From NCBI RefSeq assembly GCF_003481705.1, contig NZ_QULN01000007.1, forward strand, positions 1 to 64,000: 64,000 nt of DNA, in the 5' to 3' direction. Both the position numbers and the translations under genes were made by a program. This DNA is from Butyricicoccus sp. OM04-18BH. Its GTDB lineage: Bacteria > Bacillota > Clostridia > Oscillospirales > Butyricicoccaceae. The notes beneath the pieces were generated by a model, which did no database searches, was not told the DNA's origin, and was given only the letters and a program-made list of their open reading frames with translations. This document shows positions 40,423-49,212 of this stretch, piece by piece; positions within the stretch are counted from its first letter, which is position 1; each line of letters starts with the position of its first letter.

Positions 40423-41523
40423 TCAGTAAGAGTATCCTGTCTCTAATATTTTCAGTCTCTGTCCTTCCACGACATCCGACAGCGCCTCAAGCCGCCCTTT
40501 CGGCAGCTCGATCGTCGGATGCGGTACAAAGCGGAATCCATCCAGATTTTTCAGCTCCTGCCGGATTTCGTCCGTCAGCATTCCCTTTGCCATCTTGATG
40601 AAATCCACGCCGATACGCGGACGGCACTTGCCGACATACCATTCCGGCTTCACCAGCTGATCTTCATCAAGGTCGAACAGCAGACTGCGGTTATGGTCGA
40701 ACATCGGCGCGGCAGTCTTGACTTCCATCGTCTGATTGTCGAACAGGAAACCGAAATTACCGAGGTGGCGATCGGTATTCAAAATCAGTGCATCGAGCAC
40801 GAACATGCGCCGGAGCACATCCTCAGCTCCGAATTTTTCGTACAATTTCAGCAGTCCCGATATGCTATTCGGGCGGTCGGGAAAATCGCTGATTTTCGCA
40901 AGGCCGTGCGCCTCATCCGTGAACAGGCGGCACTTGGAAATCAGTTTTTGATGATAGAACCCCAGATCGTAATGCACAGCCTGTGGACAAATCTGCTCCG
41001 CAAGCTGACACGCAAGGAACTCGGACAGCGGCTCAATCTCATAGGTATCGCTGCCGCTCTTGTACAGATAAATGCCGTCTGCCTCGCGCACCCAGCATTT
41101 CGCGTAATAGCCGTCTGTGCCGAACTCCGGCGAAGTGGAGGACAGCGCTTCTTCACTGATGATACCGCTGAATGCCGCCTGCGCGATAAGCGCATCAAAC
41201 TCGTTCCGGTAAAGCGAAACCTCATCCCAGCAGAGCGTTTCCGACTCCGCTTTCACCCAAAACGTATCATTGAGCGACAGCGCATGCGTCACACGCAGAA
41301 AGCCCTCCAGACCGACACAGCCGTACTGCTCGAGAAGCTGCTCGATGTGCTTACGATGCTTGGGTGCCTTGCGCTTTTCAAGCCATGCCGTCAGCGATTG
41401 CAGGCCGATTGGCCGCAGGTCGGTATACCACTCGCGAAGAATAGCACTCTCCTCGCCAAATTCGTCCTGCTCGCAGGAGAACAGCGCACAGGGCACGTCT
41501 TTATTCATTAAAATGTAGTCCAT
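40423..41523 (-). CDS. HipA-like kinase (orphan)
   Basis: 366 residues from ATG at 41523 (AAAGGAGAGGCG upstream). The C-terminal kinase core has the HipA-type catalytic loop LILNTDRHLGNFGFL (Asp251, Asn256) and AAPMFDHNRSLL (Asp276) metal-binding motif; the N-terminal half is element-specific. HipA toxins phosphorylate tRNA synthetase and need HipB; no HipB is adjacent, unless one of the HTH copies serves. It is 13 bases downstream of the integrase. Confidence 0.8.
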   Translation of the reverse strand: MDYILMNKDVPCALFSCEQDEFGEESAILREWYTDLRPIGLQSLTAWLEKRKAPKHRKHIEQLLEQYGCVGLEGFLRVTHALSLNDTFWVKAESETLCWDEVSLYRNEFDALIAQAAFSGIISEEALSSTSPEFGTDGYYAKCWVREADGIYLYKSGSDTYEIEPLSEFLACQLAEQICPQAVHYDLGFYHQKLISKCRLFTDEAHGLAKISDFPDRPNSISGLLKLYEKFGAEDVLRRMFVLDALILNTDRHLGNFGFLFDNQTMEVKTAAPMFDHNRSLLFDLDEDQLVKPEWYVGKCRPRIGVDFIKMAKGMLTDEIRQELKNLDGFRFVPHPTIELPKGRLEALSDVVEGQRLKILETGYSY

Positions 41524-41536
41524 ATCGCCTCTCCTT

Positions 41537-42931
41537 TCACCTCTGCACCTTCTCAAACACCCGTTTCGCTACCGTCTCGCACTCCTCAGGCGTGCACCGA
41601 AACGAGCGGGTGCCGAAGGAGGCGCGAAACGTCTCGTACAGCATATTGCCGAGTGCTTCCGCATCCGTATGCGGCTCGAGCCGCCCTCCGATCGACTGGA
41701 TTTCCTCCATGTACTCGTTGCAGTCCCCGAACTTCATCGGGTCCCACACGCGGATTTCATCAATAAGCGCCTTCGCAAGCTGTAAAAGATATTCCTTGCC
41801 TGCCTTTCGCCGTGCCTCGTCCGCGATTGCGGCCACGCCTTCGACCGCCTGCGTGTGCGTCTGGTCGAGCAGATGCGTGTAGATTTTCTGCGTGGTGGCC
41901 GGTGTGGAATGGCCAAGTGCCTTGCCGATATTATACGCCGGAATGCCCGCCTGATTGGACAGCGACGCGAATGTATGCCGCAGCTCATGCAGCACGATCT
42001 TCGGCAGATCGTTATCCGCAAGGAACTTGCCGAACAGCTCAGACAGATAATTCGGCCGGAACGGCCTGCCGTCCTCCATCACAACCACATAGTCGTTATC
42101 GTCATAGGCATTCTTATATTCTGCCCTGCACGCCTGCTGATGCTCCCTCGCTGCCTTCAGCATATCGCACAGTGTATCCGGCAGATAAAGCGTGCGTGTC
42201 GAGGACGCCGTTTTCGTGCCCTTCTCTATTTCCTTTTTACCCGCCTGCGTGCGCGTATTCTCAATCGTGATAGTCTGGTGTTCAAGGTCAACATCGCTCC
42301 ACCGCAGACCGCACAGCTCACCGCGCCGCAGTCCGAGATACGCGCAGATAAACACCGGCAGCTCGAGCCGCGTTCCGACAGCCTTGTCGAGCAGAATGCC
42401 AAGCTGTTCGGGCGTGTAGAACTTCGCCTCGCGCTGACGCTTTTTCGGCGGCGACACCGCACGCATCGGATTTTTCGTGATGTACTCCTGCCGTTCCGCC
42501 GCGTTCAGCGTGTTCGTCAGCAGATTATGATGCTTGATGACCGTATTCGGCGACAGCTCTTTTTCGCCCATCAGCCAGGTGTAATACTGCTGAATATCGC
42601 GTGCCGTCAGCTTTTGCAGCCGGATTTCGCCGAGCTGCGGCTTGAGGTAATTCTCGATCATGCCGCGGTAGCCGTATGCGGTCGTCTCCTCGATCTGCGG
42701 CAGGATGATGTCCTTGTACCAGTAGTCAAGCCACTGCGCGAATGTGTACTCGCTCGGCATGATCTGCGTCCCTTTGTCCATCTTGACCTTGTGCTCATTG
42801 AACGCACGGGTCGCGTCGCGTTTCGTGTCGAACGTCCGGTACTTGCGGACGCGATTTCCCTCGCGGTCAACGCCGTAGTCAAAGCACACGCGGTACTTGT
42901 CGCCGCGCTGTGTAATGCTGCCGTATGCCAT
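41537..42931 (-). CDS. int: Tyrosine integrase
   Basis: 464 residues from ATG at 42931. N-terminal arm-binding domain (ITQRGDKYRVCFDYG...), core-binding domain, and catalytic residues Arg203 (GLRRGELCGLRW), His315-x-x-Arg318 (LHELRHTFASL), His341 and Tyr351 (KIYTH). A C-terminal extension of about 110 residues follows. Two adjacent ATGGCTACAA repeats lie 50 bases upstream and may be arm sites. The tmRNA 3' end is about 155 bases away, a known integration target; the opposite attachment site was not found. Confidence 0.93.
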   Translation of the reverse strand: MAYGSITQRGDKYRVCFDYGVDREGNRVRKYRTFDTKRDATRAFNEHKVKMDKGTQIMPSEYTFAQWLDYWYKDIILPQIEETTAYGYRGMIENYLKPQLGEIRLQKLTARDIQQYYTWLMGEKELSPNTVIKHHNLLTNTLNAAERQEYITKNPMRAVSPPKKRQREAKFYTPEQLGILLDKAVGTRLELPVFICAYLGLRRGELCGLRWSDVDLEHQTITIENTRTQAGKKEIEKGTKTASSTRTLYLPDTLCDMLKAAREHQQACRAEYKNAYDDNDYVVVMEDGRPFRPNYLSELFGKFLADNDLPKIVLHELRHTFASLSNQAGIPAYNIGKALGHSTPATTQKIYTHLLDQTHTQAVEGVAAIADEARRKAGKEYLLQLAKALIDEIRVWDPMKFGDCNEYMEEIQSIGGRLEPHTDAEALGNMLYETFRASFGTRSFRCTPEECETVAKRVFEKVQR

Positions 42932-42980
42932 GCTCCTCACCTCTGTGGCTTAACGATACCACGGAATTTTGCGGCTGTCA

Positions 42981-43000
42981 ATGGCTACAAATGGCTACAA
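42981..43000. repeat. Tandem 10-bp repeat upstream of the integrase
   Basis: ATGGCTACAA twice in direct tandem. Short direct repeats near an integrase start are often arm-type sites for the integrase; function here is inferred. Confidence 0.45.
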
Positions 43001-43048
43001 CCAGAAATCGCATTCTCATAAAAGTTATGATTTACCGTATATAAAAGC

Positions 43049-43076
43049 AAAACCGACGGTCTAAACCGTCGGTTTT
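43049..43076 (-). terminator. Terminator of tmRNA
   Basis: AAAACCGACGGT/ACCGTCGGTTTT, a perfect 12-bp stem, then GCTTTTATA on the minus strand. It stands 10 bases downstream of the tmRNA CCA end. Confidence 0.85.
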
Positions 43077-43086
43077 GTGTTAGTTT

Positions 43087-43440
43087 TGGTGGAGCCGAGG
43101 GGAGTTGAACCCCTGTCCGAAAGCGCATCCACAAGGACTTCTCCGGGCGCAGTTTGTCGATTAAGATTCCCGCCGCGGTACGCCGGCAAACAGGCTTACC
43201 GTTTTGGTAGAGTCATGTTACATGACGGAGGCAACTCTTACCCCGTACACGTTCACCACTGATCGACGCCGGGTCTCTGGGCCGTGGTCCTCCCTGAGCC
43301 GACGGGCTAAGCCTAATTAGGCAGCCTGAAGAGTATAATTGTTGTTGTTTAATTTATAAACAGTTGGAGCTTTTATCGCAGATCCCCGCTGCGGCCCGCT
43401 ATCCCGGCTTCAACGCCCCCGTCGAACCCGTTACGGCCCC
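43087..43440 (-). ncRNA. ssrA: tmRNA (transfer-messenger RNA)
   Basis: One-piece tmRNA of about 354 bases. The 5' end GGGGCCGTAACGGGTTCGAC and the 3' end with TTCAACTCCCC...GGCTCCACCA form the tRNA-like acceptor (GGGGCCG with CGGCTCC) and T-arm. The tag frame ends NNNNYTLQAA followed by TAA and TAG (43307-43345 region); the resume codon is a few codons earlier and I cannot fix it. It rescues stalled ribosomes together with SmpB, encoded next to it. The integrase-bearing accessory region abuts its 3' side. Confidence 0.93.
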
Positions 43441-43456
43441 ATGAAAATGGGTAGAT

Positions 43457-43927
43457 TTAACGATTACGCTCTTTCATCGCGCGGTCGATCTCGCGTTTTG
43501 CATCGCGTGCCGCGATGCTGTCGCGCTTGTCGTGCAGCTTTTTGCCCTTGCACAGACCAATCTCCAGCTTTACACGAGAGCTTTTGAAGTAGACCGCAAG
43601 CGGAATGACCGAGTAGCCGTCCTGCTTGGTCTTGCTGAACAGCTGAATGATCTCCTTCTTGTGCATGAGCAGCTTTCGCACGCGAAGCGGGTCCTTGTTG
43701 AAGATATTGCCCTTTTCGTAGGGAGAAATGTGCATGCCGCGCACGAAAATCTCGCCGTCCTTAAAGGTGCAGTAGCTGTCCTTCAGGTTGATGTGTCCCT
43801 GACGGATGGACTTTACCTCGGTGCCTGCAAGTTCAATGCCTGCCTCGTATTTTTCCTCGACAAAGTAGTCATGCCATGCTTTTTTGTTCGCAGCGACCTG
43901 CTTTGTGCCTTTTTTATCAACAGCCAT
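43457..43927 (-). CDS. smpB: SsrA-binding protein
   Basis: 156 residues. Landmarks: NKKAWHDYFVEEKYEAGIEL, GTEVKSIRQGHINLKDSYC, PYEKGN, RKLLMHKKEI and the basic C-terminal tail KRDSIAARDAKREIDRAMKE that enters the mRNA channel. Binds tmRNA and is essential for trans-translation. Adjacent to the tmRNA gene on the same strand; transcribed from its own promoter, which overlaps a 48-bp palindrome. Confidence 0.96.
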   Translation of the reverse strand: MAVDKKGTKQVAANKKAWHDYFVEEKYEAGIELAGTEVKSIRQGHINLKDSYCTFKDGEIFVRGMHISPYEKGNIFNKDPLRVRKLLMHKKEIIQLFSKTKQDGYSVIPLAVYFKSSRVKLEIGLCKGKKLHDKRDSIAARDAKREIDRAMKERNR

Positions 43928-43932
43928 GGCAA

Positions 43933-43986
43933 AACCTCCCTTACCGTGGTACAGTTTATGATACCACGTTTCGGGAGGTTTGTAAA
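43933..43986 (-). promoter_or_regulatory. smpB promoter overlapping a 48-bp palindrome
   Basis: Arms AACCTCCC/GGGAGGTT and CGTGGTA/TACCACG are arranged symmetrically over 43933-43980. On the minus strand TTTACA (43981-43986) and TATCAT (43958-43963) are 17 bases apart, so the palindrome covers spacer and -10. The right arm contains the ribosome binding site GGGAGG. Looks like a repressor or self-regulation site. Confidence 0.55.
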
Positions 43987-44029
43987 GTTACTTCTGTGTT
44001 ACAGTTTTCGCGGTTATATTACAGACAAG

Positions 44030-44680
44030 TTACGTCTCGCGCTCTCCGAGCGCCTTTCCGATGCCGATATCGGCGCAGACGAGCGCGCCGCAGAGCGGTT
44101 TCGAGGCTTTCGCAAAGTGCAGCGGCTTGGTGCAGTCGAACGTTACCGTCGCGTCAGCCTGCACCGCGCCCTCCGCGACCTCGCCGCTGTCGGCACTGAC
44201 GCCGCTCGGCAGGTCAAGCGCGAGCACAAACGCGCCGCGTTCCCTTTCCCTGCCCATCAGCGCACACGCCGCTGCGCCGTCCGGGCGCAGTTCTCCGTGA
44301 AACCCCGTGCCGTACAGCGCGTCAACGACCGCATCCGCGCCGAACGCCGCCTGTTCCGTGTCGCGCACGATCTCCGCCGCCGTCTCTGCGAGCCGCGCGA
44401 GATTGGTTTTCGCGTCCGCCGTTTTCGGCTCGCCCTCCGCGAGCAGCACGCGCACCTGCACGCCCTCCTTCGCCGCGACGCGCGCCATCACAAAGCCGTC
44501 GCCGCCGTTATTGCCCTTTCCTGCAACGATCAGCAGACGCCGGAGCGCCGGAACACGCGCTTTCAGCTCTTTCCACGCCGCGCGTCCCGCGTTCTCCATC
44601 ATCTGTATGTACAGCAGGCCAGCCTCATTCGCCGCCCGCTCGCGCTCCTTCATTTCTGCCGCCGTTACCGTTTTCGCCAT
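44030..44680 (-). CDS. nnrE: NAD(P)H-hydrate epimerase
   Basis: 216 residues. YjeF N-terminal domain: GKGNNGGDG (residues 54-62), AVVDALYGTGFHG and LALDLPSGVSADSG. It epimerises R-NAD(P)HX to the S form for repair by a dehydratase. In many bacteria the two are fused (NnrE-NnrD); this protein stops after the epimerase, so the dehydratase must be encoded elsewhere or missing. Follows the DUF4317 gene by 13 bases. Confidence 0.88.
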   Translation of the reverse strand: MAKTVTAAEMKERERAANEAGLLYIQMMENAGRAAWKELKARVPALRRLLIVAGKGNNGGDGFVMARVAAKEGVQVRVLLAEGEPKTADAKTNLARLAETAAEIVRDTEQAAFGADAVVDALYGTGFHGELRPDGAAACALMGRERERGAFVLALDLPSGVSADSGEVAEGAVQADATVTFDCTKPLHFAKASKPLCGALVCADIGIGKALGERET

Positions 44681-44692
44681 GTTCCTCGCTCC

Positions 44693-45946
44693 TTACAGCG
44701 GCAGATTTTTGCCGTTGACGCAGGCTTCCTCGTCATCCTCGATCGGAACGAGCAGACACTTTCTGCCCTCGACGATGCCCGTGCGGATGGAAGCCGCGCG
44801 CTCCTCCGGCACATGAAGCTCGATGTTGATGCTGCCGCCCGTCACCCACGGCACGTCGTCCTCGTCGGTTTCGTTCGCGGCGTGCTGCGCAAGCTCCTGC
44901 TGGAGCACCGCAACCTTCTGCTCGAGCGCGGCGGTGTGCGCGCGGACAGTCCCTTCCTCGACCAGACGGCTGTCCAGCACGTTATGCGCCGCCGGAGGCT
45001 GCTCGCCGAAGGTATGCGCGTAGGACTTTTCAATCTGCTCGCGCACCTTTTCGGGTACTTCCGCCTCTGCGGCAAGGCCGGAGACCGCCTCCGACGTCAG
45101 CTCGACCGGCGGCAGACTCTCGTCCTCCTCACGCTCCGCGACCATCGCGCTGATGGTGCGCTGCATCTTGAAAAACGCCTCGTCTGCCTGCTCCTCATCC
45201 TCGCCGAATGCGTCAATAACAACATTCCTGAACGCGAGCTTGTCCTCGGCGGCAGTGCGCTGCGAAATGCAGCCGAGCACGTTTTCGATGAACTCCGCGT
45301 GCGACGGACGGCCTGTGCGCACATAGTACATCACCGCGTTCACATCGCTGCCGCGGTCGGAGAACGCCGGATAGACAAAGCCGAGGTCAGGCAGGCCGAC
45401 CACCCAGTCGCGGTCGCGCGCGCCGATGCGGTTTTCGTCCTCCTTGTAGCCGAGCGCAGGCTTGGCCAGATCGACCGGGCAGACCGCGCACAGCAGGTAC
45501 TCGTAGATCTCCTCAGACTCCTCCTGCTCCTCGCCCGAGGTCGCCTTGGACGGCACATCATAGATGTCGTGGTAGACCAGAATAAGGTAGTTGCCGGGAT
45601 AGCTGTACTCCTCGATGACCTTTTCGTACAGGCGGTCGAGCAGCTCCTCATTCGCGAGCCTGCTGTCGCGCAGGGTCAGCAGATAGGTGCGGCGCTCGTC
45701 GGACGCCTCGTTCCGGTCGAACTCAAGCTCGAGCAGATTGCTGCCGAGCGTGCCGGAAATCGTCTTTTTCGCGATTTCAAGGTACTTGAAATACTCGTCC
45801 TCCTCCAGCTCGGAGAACATATCGGTAAATTTGAGCACGATCTGCTTGCCGCTGTTGACGTAGCAGCCGCACATGCGGTCAAACGTGCACTCTTTCTTTT
45901 TCAGCCGGCGGCGCAGCTCCTGCACATCGCCCTTGGTAATATTCAT
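44693..45946 (-). CDS. DUF4317 family protein
   Basis: 417 residues. Begins MNITKGDVQELRRRLKKKEC and has TFDRMCGCYVNSGKQIVLKF, FKYLEIAKKTISGTLGSNLL, a conserved clostridial family of unknown function. Acidic, cytoplasmic, with an Ala/Glu-rich coiled coil near the end (HTAALEQKVAVLQQELAQH). The long plus-strand ORF in the opposite frame over this region is a by-product of high GC content. Leads a two-gene operon with the epimerase. Confidence 0.85.
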   Translation of the reverse strand: MNITKGDVQELRRRLKKKECTFDRMCGCYVNSGKQIVLKFTDMFSELEEDEYFKYLEIAKKTISGTLGSNLLELEFDRNEASDERRTYLLTLRDSRLANEELLDRLYEKVIEEYSYPGNYLILVYHDIYDVPSKATSGEEQEESEEIYEYLLCAVCPVDLAKPALGYKEDENRIGARDRDWVVGLPDLGFVYPAFSDRGSDVNAVMYYVRTGRPSHAEFIENVLGCISQRTAAEDKLAFRNVVIDAFGEDEEQADEAFFKMQRTISAMVAEREEDESLPPVELTSEAVSGLAAEAEVPEKVREQIEKSYAHTFGEQPPAAHNVLDSRLVEEGTVRAHTAALEQKVAVLQQELAQHAANETDEDDVPWVTGGSINIELHVPEERAASIRTGIVEGRKCLLVPIEDDEEACVNGKNLPL

Positions 45947-46121
45947 AAGAGCAGTCTCTCCTTATTATATATAGAACACAGGCTGCCGGAAAAACGCCCG
46001 TTCCGCGACAGCCCTATTATATAGTATACTATTTTCCCCGGCACAAACGCAAGCAAAAATCTCTCCGGTCCCTTTTCCCGTTATTTTCTTTTGCTGTTCC
46101 GCATTTTCCGTCGTTTTGACG

Positions 46122-46151
46122 TTGAAAAGCGCATCGGTTATGTGCTATACT
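46122..46151 (+). promoter_or_regulatory. Promoter of the RlmB-type gene
   Basis: TTGAAA (46122-46127) and TATACT (46146-46151) separated by 18 bases, 46 bases before the start codon. Confidence 0.6.
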
Positions 46152-46197
46152 TACTCTATCTGAGAATATCTGCATCAAACATGGAGTGTATGAAAAT

Positions 46198-46968
46198 ATG
46201 GCATATGAAAAGAACCGCCGCCGCCCTCCGCAGGAGGATGACGGCACGCTGATCGAGGGCCGCAACGCCGTCCTCGAGACTCTGCGCTCGGGACGCGCGG
46301 TAGACAAGATCTTCCTCGCTGAGGGCGCGCATCTCGCAGACGTCGCCGCCGAGGCGAAAAAGCACGGCGTACCGACCGTGACCTGCGACCGCCGCAAGCT
46401 CGATCACATGAGCGTCACCGGCACGCATCAGGGCGTCATCGCGCAGACCGCCGCACAGGAATATGTCTCACTCGACGACATCTTCCGCGTCGCGGAGGAG
46501 CGCGGCGAAACGCCGCTCATCGTCGTCTGCGACGGCATCGAGGACCCGCATAACCTCGGCGCGATCATCCGTTCCGCGGAGACCGCCGGTGCGCACGGCG
46601 TCATCATCCCCAAGCGCCGCGCTGTCGGTCTGACGGCGGCAGTCGCCCGCTCGGCAGCCGGTGCGCTCGCCTACGTCGGCGTACACAAGGCAAACAACCT
46701 CGCCTCCACCCTCGACGAGCTTAAGGAGCGCGGCGTCTGGCTGTTCGGCGCGGAAGCCGACGGCACGGTAGACCTGTACGAAGCGCCGTTCGACCGCGCG
46801 ACCGCGATCGTCATCGGCTCGGAGGGTCAGGGCCTCAGCCGCCTGACGCGCGACAAGTGCGACTATATCGTCAGCATTCCCATGCGCGGCCGCGTCAACT
46901 CACTCAACGCCTCCAATGCCGCAGCGGTCCTGCTGTTCGAAGCGCTCCGCCGCCGTCTGGGACACTAA
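46198..46968 (+). CDS. rlmB: RlmB-type 23S rRNA 2'-O-methyltransferase (SPOUT)
   Basis: 256 residues from ATG at 46198. N-terminal substrate-binding domain (LIEGRNAVLETLRSGRAVDK) then the SpoU/TrmH knot: NLGAIIRSAETAGAHGVIIP, IVIGSEGQGLS, IPMRGRVNSLNASNAAAVLL. Probably methylates a guanosine of 23S rRNA (Gm2251 in E. coli); paralogous tRNA enzymes (TrmH) cannot be fully excluded. Followed by 21 bases and the pseudo-ATPase gene. Confidence 0.9.
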   Translation: MAYEKNRRRPPQEDDGTLIEGRNAVLETLRSGRAVDKIFLAEGAHLADVAAEAKKHGVPTVTCDRRKLDHMSVTGTHQGVIAQTAAQEYVSLDDIFRVAEERGETPLIVVCDGIEDPHNLGAIIRSAETAGAHGVIIPKRRAVGLTAAVARSAAGALAYVGVHKANNLASTLDELKERGVWLFGAEADGTVDLYEAPFDRATAIVIGSEGQGLSRLTRDKCDYIVSIPMRGRVNSLNASNAAAVLLFEALRRRLGH

Positions 46969-46989
46969 ACAGATAAAAGAGGTCACATC

Positions 46990-49173
46990 ATGGATAAGAA
47001 AGATGAATTTAATCTGGACGAGTTCAAGGATCTGCTGAACGACGTTCCGGATGCCGGTGATTTCGACCTTGAGTCGATCATCGCCGAGGTAGAGGGCCGT
47101 GCCCCTGCCGAACCCAAGGCCGAGCCGGTGCACAGCGAGCCGGTACACAGCGAGCCTGCCCCTGCCGCCGCAGAGCCGGTGCGCGAGCAGCCTCCGGTAA
47201 AGACCGCGCCGAAAACCAGGGACAAGGCTGTGCCGGCCGAGCCTGACGCCGCTCCCGAGGCAGAGCCCGAGGACCCGCGTGCCGCACGCATTGCCGCGCG
47301 CGAGGCCAAAGCCGCAGAGCACGAGCAGAAGGCTGCGGAAAAACGTGCCGAAAAACGTGCTAAACGCGAGGAAAAGCTCGCAGAACGCGAAGAAAAGCAG
47401 GCAGAAAAGGCCGCAAAGGCCGCTGCCGCTCCCCAGAAGGAAAAGGCGGAGCGCGTCTCGCGCAAGCAGGCCCGCGCCGCACGCATCGCCGCCGAGCAGG
47501 AGGAGGAGAACGAGGACATCGAGGTGCTCGACCCTGACCAGTCCTTCCGTGTGTTCCGCCGCCGCAGCCGCGGTCTGAACGCGCGCTCCATCCTTGTGCT
47601 GATCCTCGCCGCAGCAGCCGCCTACCTGTCGCTCGCGCCGAGCTTCACGCAGCTCCCCCTGCCCTCGCTCGTCGACATTGTCGCAAACCCGACGCTCGGC
47701 ATCGGCTCGCTGCTCGTCCTGCAGATCCTCGCCATCCTTATCGGCGTCGACATTTTCAGTCTCGGCTTTTCCGAGCTGTTCCACGGCCGTCCGTGCCGCG
47801 AGACGCTGGTCTCGGTCGCGATCGTCGCGGCCATCCTGCACAGCGTTTCCCTGCTCGTATTCCCCGAGCAGAACGGTGTCACCACGCCCTACATCGCCGC
47901 GTCCATCCTCATGCTCTACGCCATGATGCGCGAGGACCGCGGCCGCTACGCCGCCCGTGCGCGCTCGTACAAGGCAGTCGCGCAGGCCGACCAGCTGCTT
48001 GCAGTCTACAGCCATTACGATGACGTTGACGACGCCTGCCGCGCCGCAAAGGGCCCGCTTTTCAACAAAAACGACTTTTTGACCGAGCTGGAACGTCCGG
48101 ACACCGTAGACCGTTTTTCCATGATCTACGCGCCCCTCGCGCTCGCGCTCAGCATCATTTTCGCGCTCGTCTCCTCTCTCGGCAGAGGTGAGCCGGTCCG
48201 CTTCTTCTGGGCGTTCTCGTCCATCACCATCGTCGCCGCTCCGATCGGTCTGCTCTGCGCTTTCGGCGCAGGCTACAAGAACATCGCGCGCCGCCTGCTG
48301 GCCTCCGGCGCTGCGCTCGCCGGTGCGCGTCAGGCAAATCTGCTGCGCGGCACGGAGGAGGTCGTGCTCGCGGAGAACGACCTGTTCCCGACCGGCTCGA
48401 TCGAGCTCGAGAGCATCAAGGCGGTCGGTCAGCTCGACGAAACGCGCATTCTCTCCTGCGCTGCGGCACTCGCAGATGCGGCAGGTCTTGAGCTTGGCCG
48501 CGCGCTGAGCGAAGCCGCCCGGGCGCATTCGGCGCTCCCCCTCACCGCCCACGACCTCCGCGTCGTTGACGGCGGTCTGACCGGCCACGTCGGCAGCAGC
48601 TACATGGTGCTCGGCACGGGCGCGCTCATGGTCAACATGGGCGTCACCATCCCGGCTGAACGCGACAGTCAGGTCGCGATGTATCTGCTCGCGGATAATC
48701 AGCTTGCCGGTGTGATCACGCTGCGCTACCTGCCCACCAAGCACACCTACAAGGCAATGCGTCTGATGCGCCGCATGCACATGAACGCCGTTATCGCCGC
48801 ACGCGATTTCAACGTTTCCCCGGCGATGGTCGAGGAGGAATTCGATCTGCGCCGCGGCTTCGCCGACCAGCCCGATCCGGCAGGCGTTGCCCGCCTGCTC
48901 GACCCGCGCTACGCCAAGGGCGACGCTCCGGCCGCTGTCCTGACCCGCGAGGGCGCAGGCCCGTTCATGCAGGTGCTTCGCTGCGCCGACAAGCTCGCCG
49001 GTGCGGTACGCTCTGCGCTGACGCTCAGCACATTCGCCGGTCTGTTCGGCATGCTGATCGTGTTCTATCTCGTGTTCCAGAACCAGGCAGCCGCGCTGCC
49101 CGTGCAGCATCTGCTGCTGTACCTGCTCATCTGGTACATTCCGGTATTTGTCATCAATCAGCAGACGCACTGA
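46990..49173 (+). CDS. Membrane protein resembling an inactive P1B-type ATPase
   Basis: 727 residues. The first about 190 are a charged coiled coil (AAEKRAEKRAKREEKLAERE). Then helices at about 197-215, 232-262, 270-292, 298-312, a small loop domain, helices at about 378-399 and 405-427, a cytoplasmic domain, and two last helices. Order and spacing copy P1B ATPases, including a sixth helix with VAAPIGLLCAFGAGYKNIAR and the expected post-helix segment. But the phosphorylation motif DKTGTLT is replaced by AENDLFPTG, and no CPC motif remains. So likely a pseudo-enzyme of unknown role, perhaps a regulator or scaffold. Clostridial relatives are probably annotated hypothetical. Confidence 0.7.
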   Translation: MDKKDEFNLDEFKDLLNDVPDAGDFDLESIIAEVEGRAPAEPKAEPVHSEPVHSEPAPAAAEPVREQPPVKTAPKTRDKAVPAEPDAAPEAEPEDPRAARIAAREAKAAEHEQKAAEKRAEKRAKREEKLAEREEKQAEKAAKAAAAPQKEKAERVSRKQARAARIAAEQEEENEDIEVLDPDQSFRVFRRRSRGLNARSILVLILAAAAAYLSLAPSFTQLPLPSLVDIVANPTLGIGSLLVLQILAILIGVDIFSLGFSELFHGRPCRETLVSVAIVAAILHSVSLLVFPEQNGVTTPYIAASILMLYAMMREDRGRYAARARSYKAVAQADQLLAVYSHYDDVDDACRAAKGPLFNKNDFLTELERPDTVDRFSMIYAPLALALSIIFALVSSLGRGEPVRFFWAFSSITIVAAPIGLLCAFGAGYKNIARRLLASGAALAGARQANLLRGTEEVVLAENDLFPTGSIELESIKAVGQLDETRILSCAAALADAAGLELGRALSEAARAHSALPLTAHDLRVVDGGLTGHVGSSYMVLGTGALMVNMGVTIPAERDSQVAMYLLADNQLAGVITLRYLPTKHTYKAMRLMRRMHMNAVIAARDFNVSPAMVEEEFDLRRGFADQPDPAGVARLLDPRYAKGDAPAAVLTREGAGPFMQVLRCADKLAGAVRSALTLSTFAGLFGMLIVFYLVFQNQAAALPVQHLLLYLLIWYIPVFVINQQTH

Positions 49174-49180
49174 ATACAGC

Positions 49181-49212
49181 AAGGCTTCGAACTCCGGTTC
49201 GGAGCCTTTTTC
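49181..49212 (+). terminator. Terminator after the pseudo-ATPase gene
   Basis: AAGGCTTCGAAC/GTTCGGAGCCTT stem with TTTTTC, 8 bases past the stop. Confidence 0.75.

Noticed and set aside
43532..46024. An 830-residue plus-strand open frame over smpB, nnrE and DUF4317
   Set aside because: Arg/Leu/His-rich translation typical of a GC-rich antisense frame; the minus-strand genes have clear families and ribosome sites.
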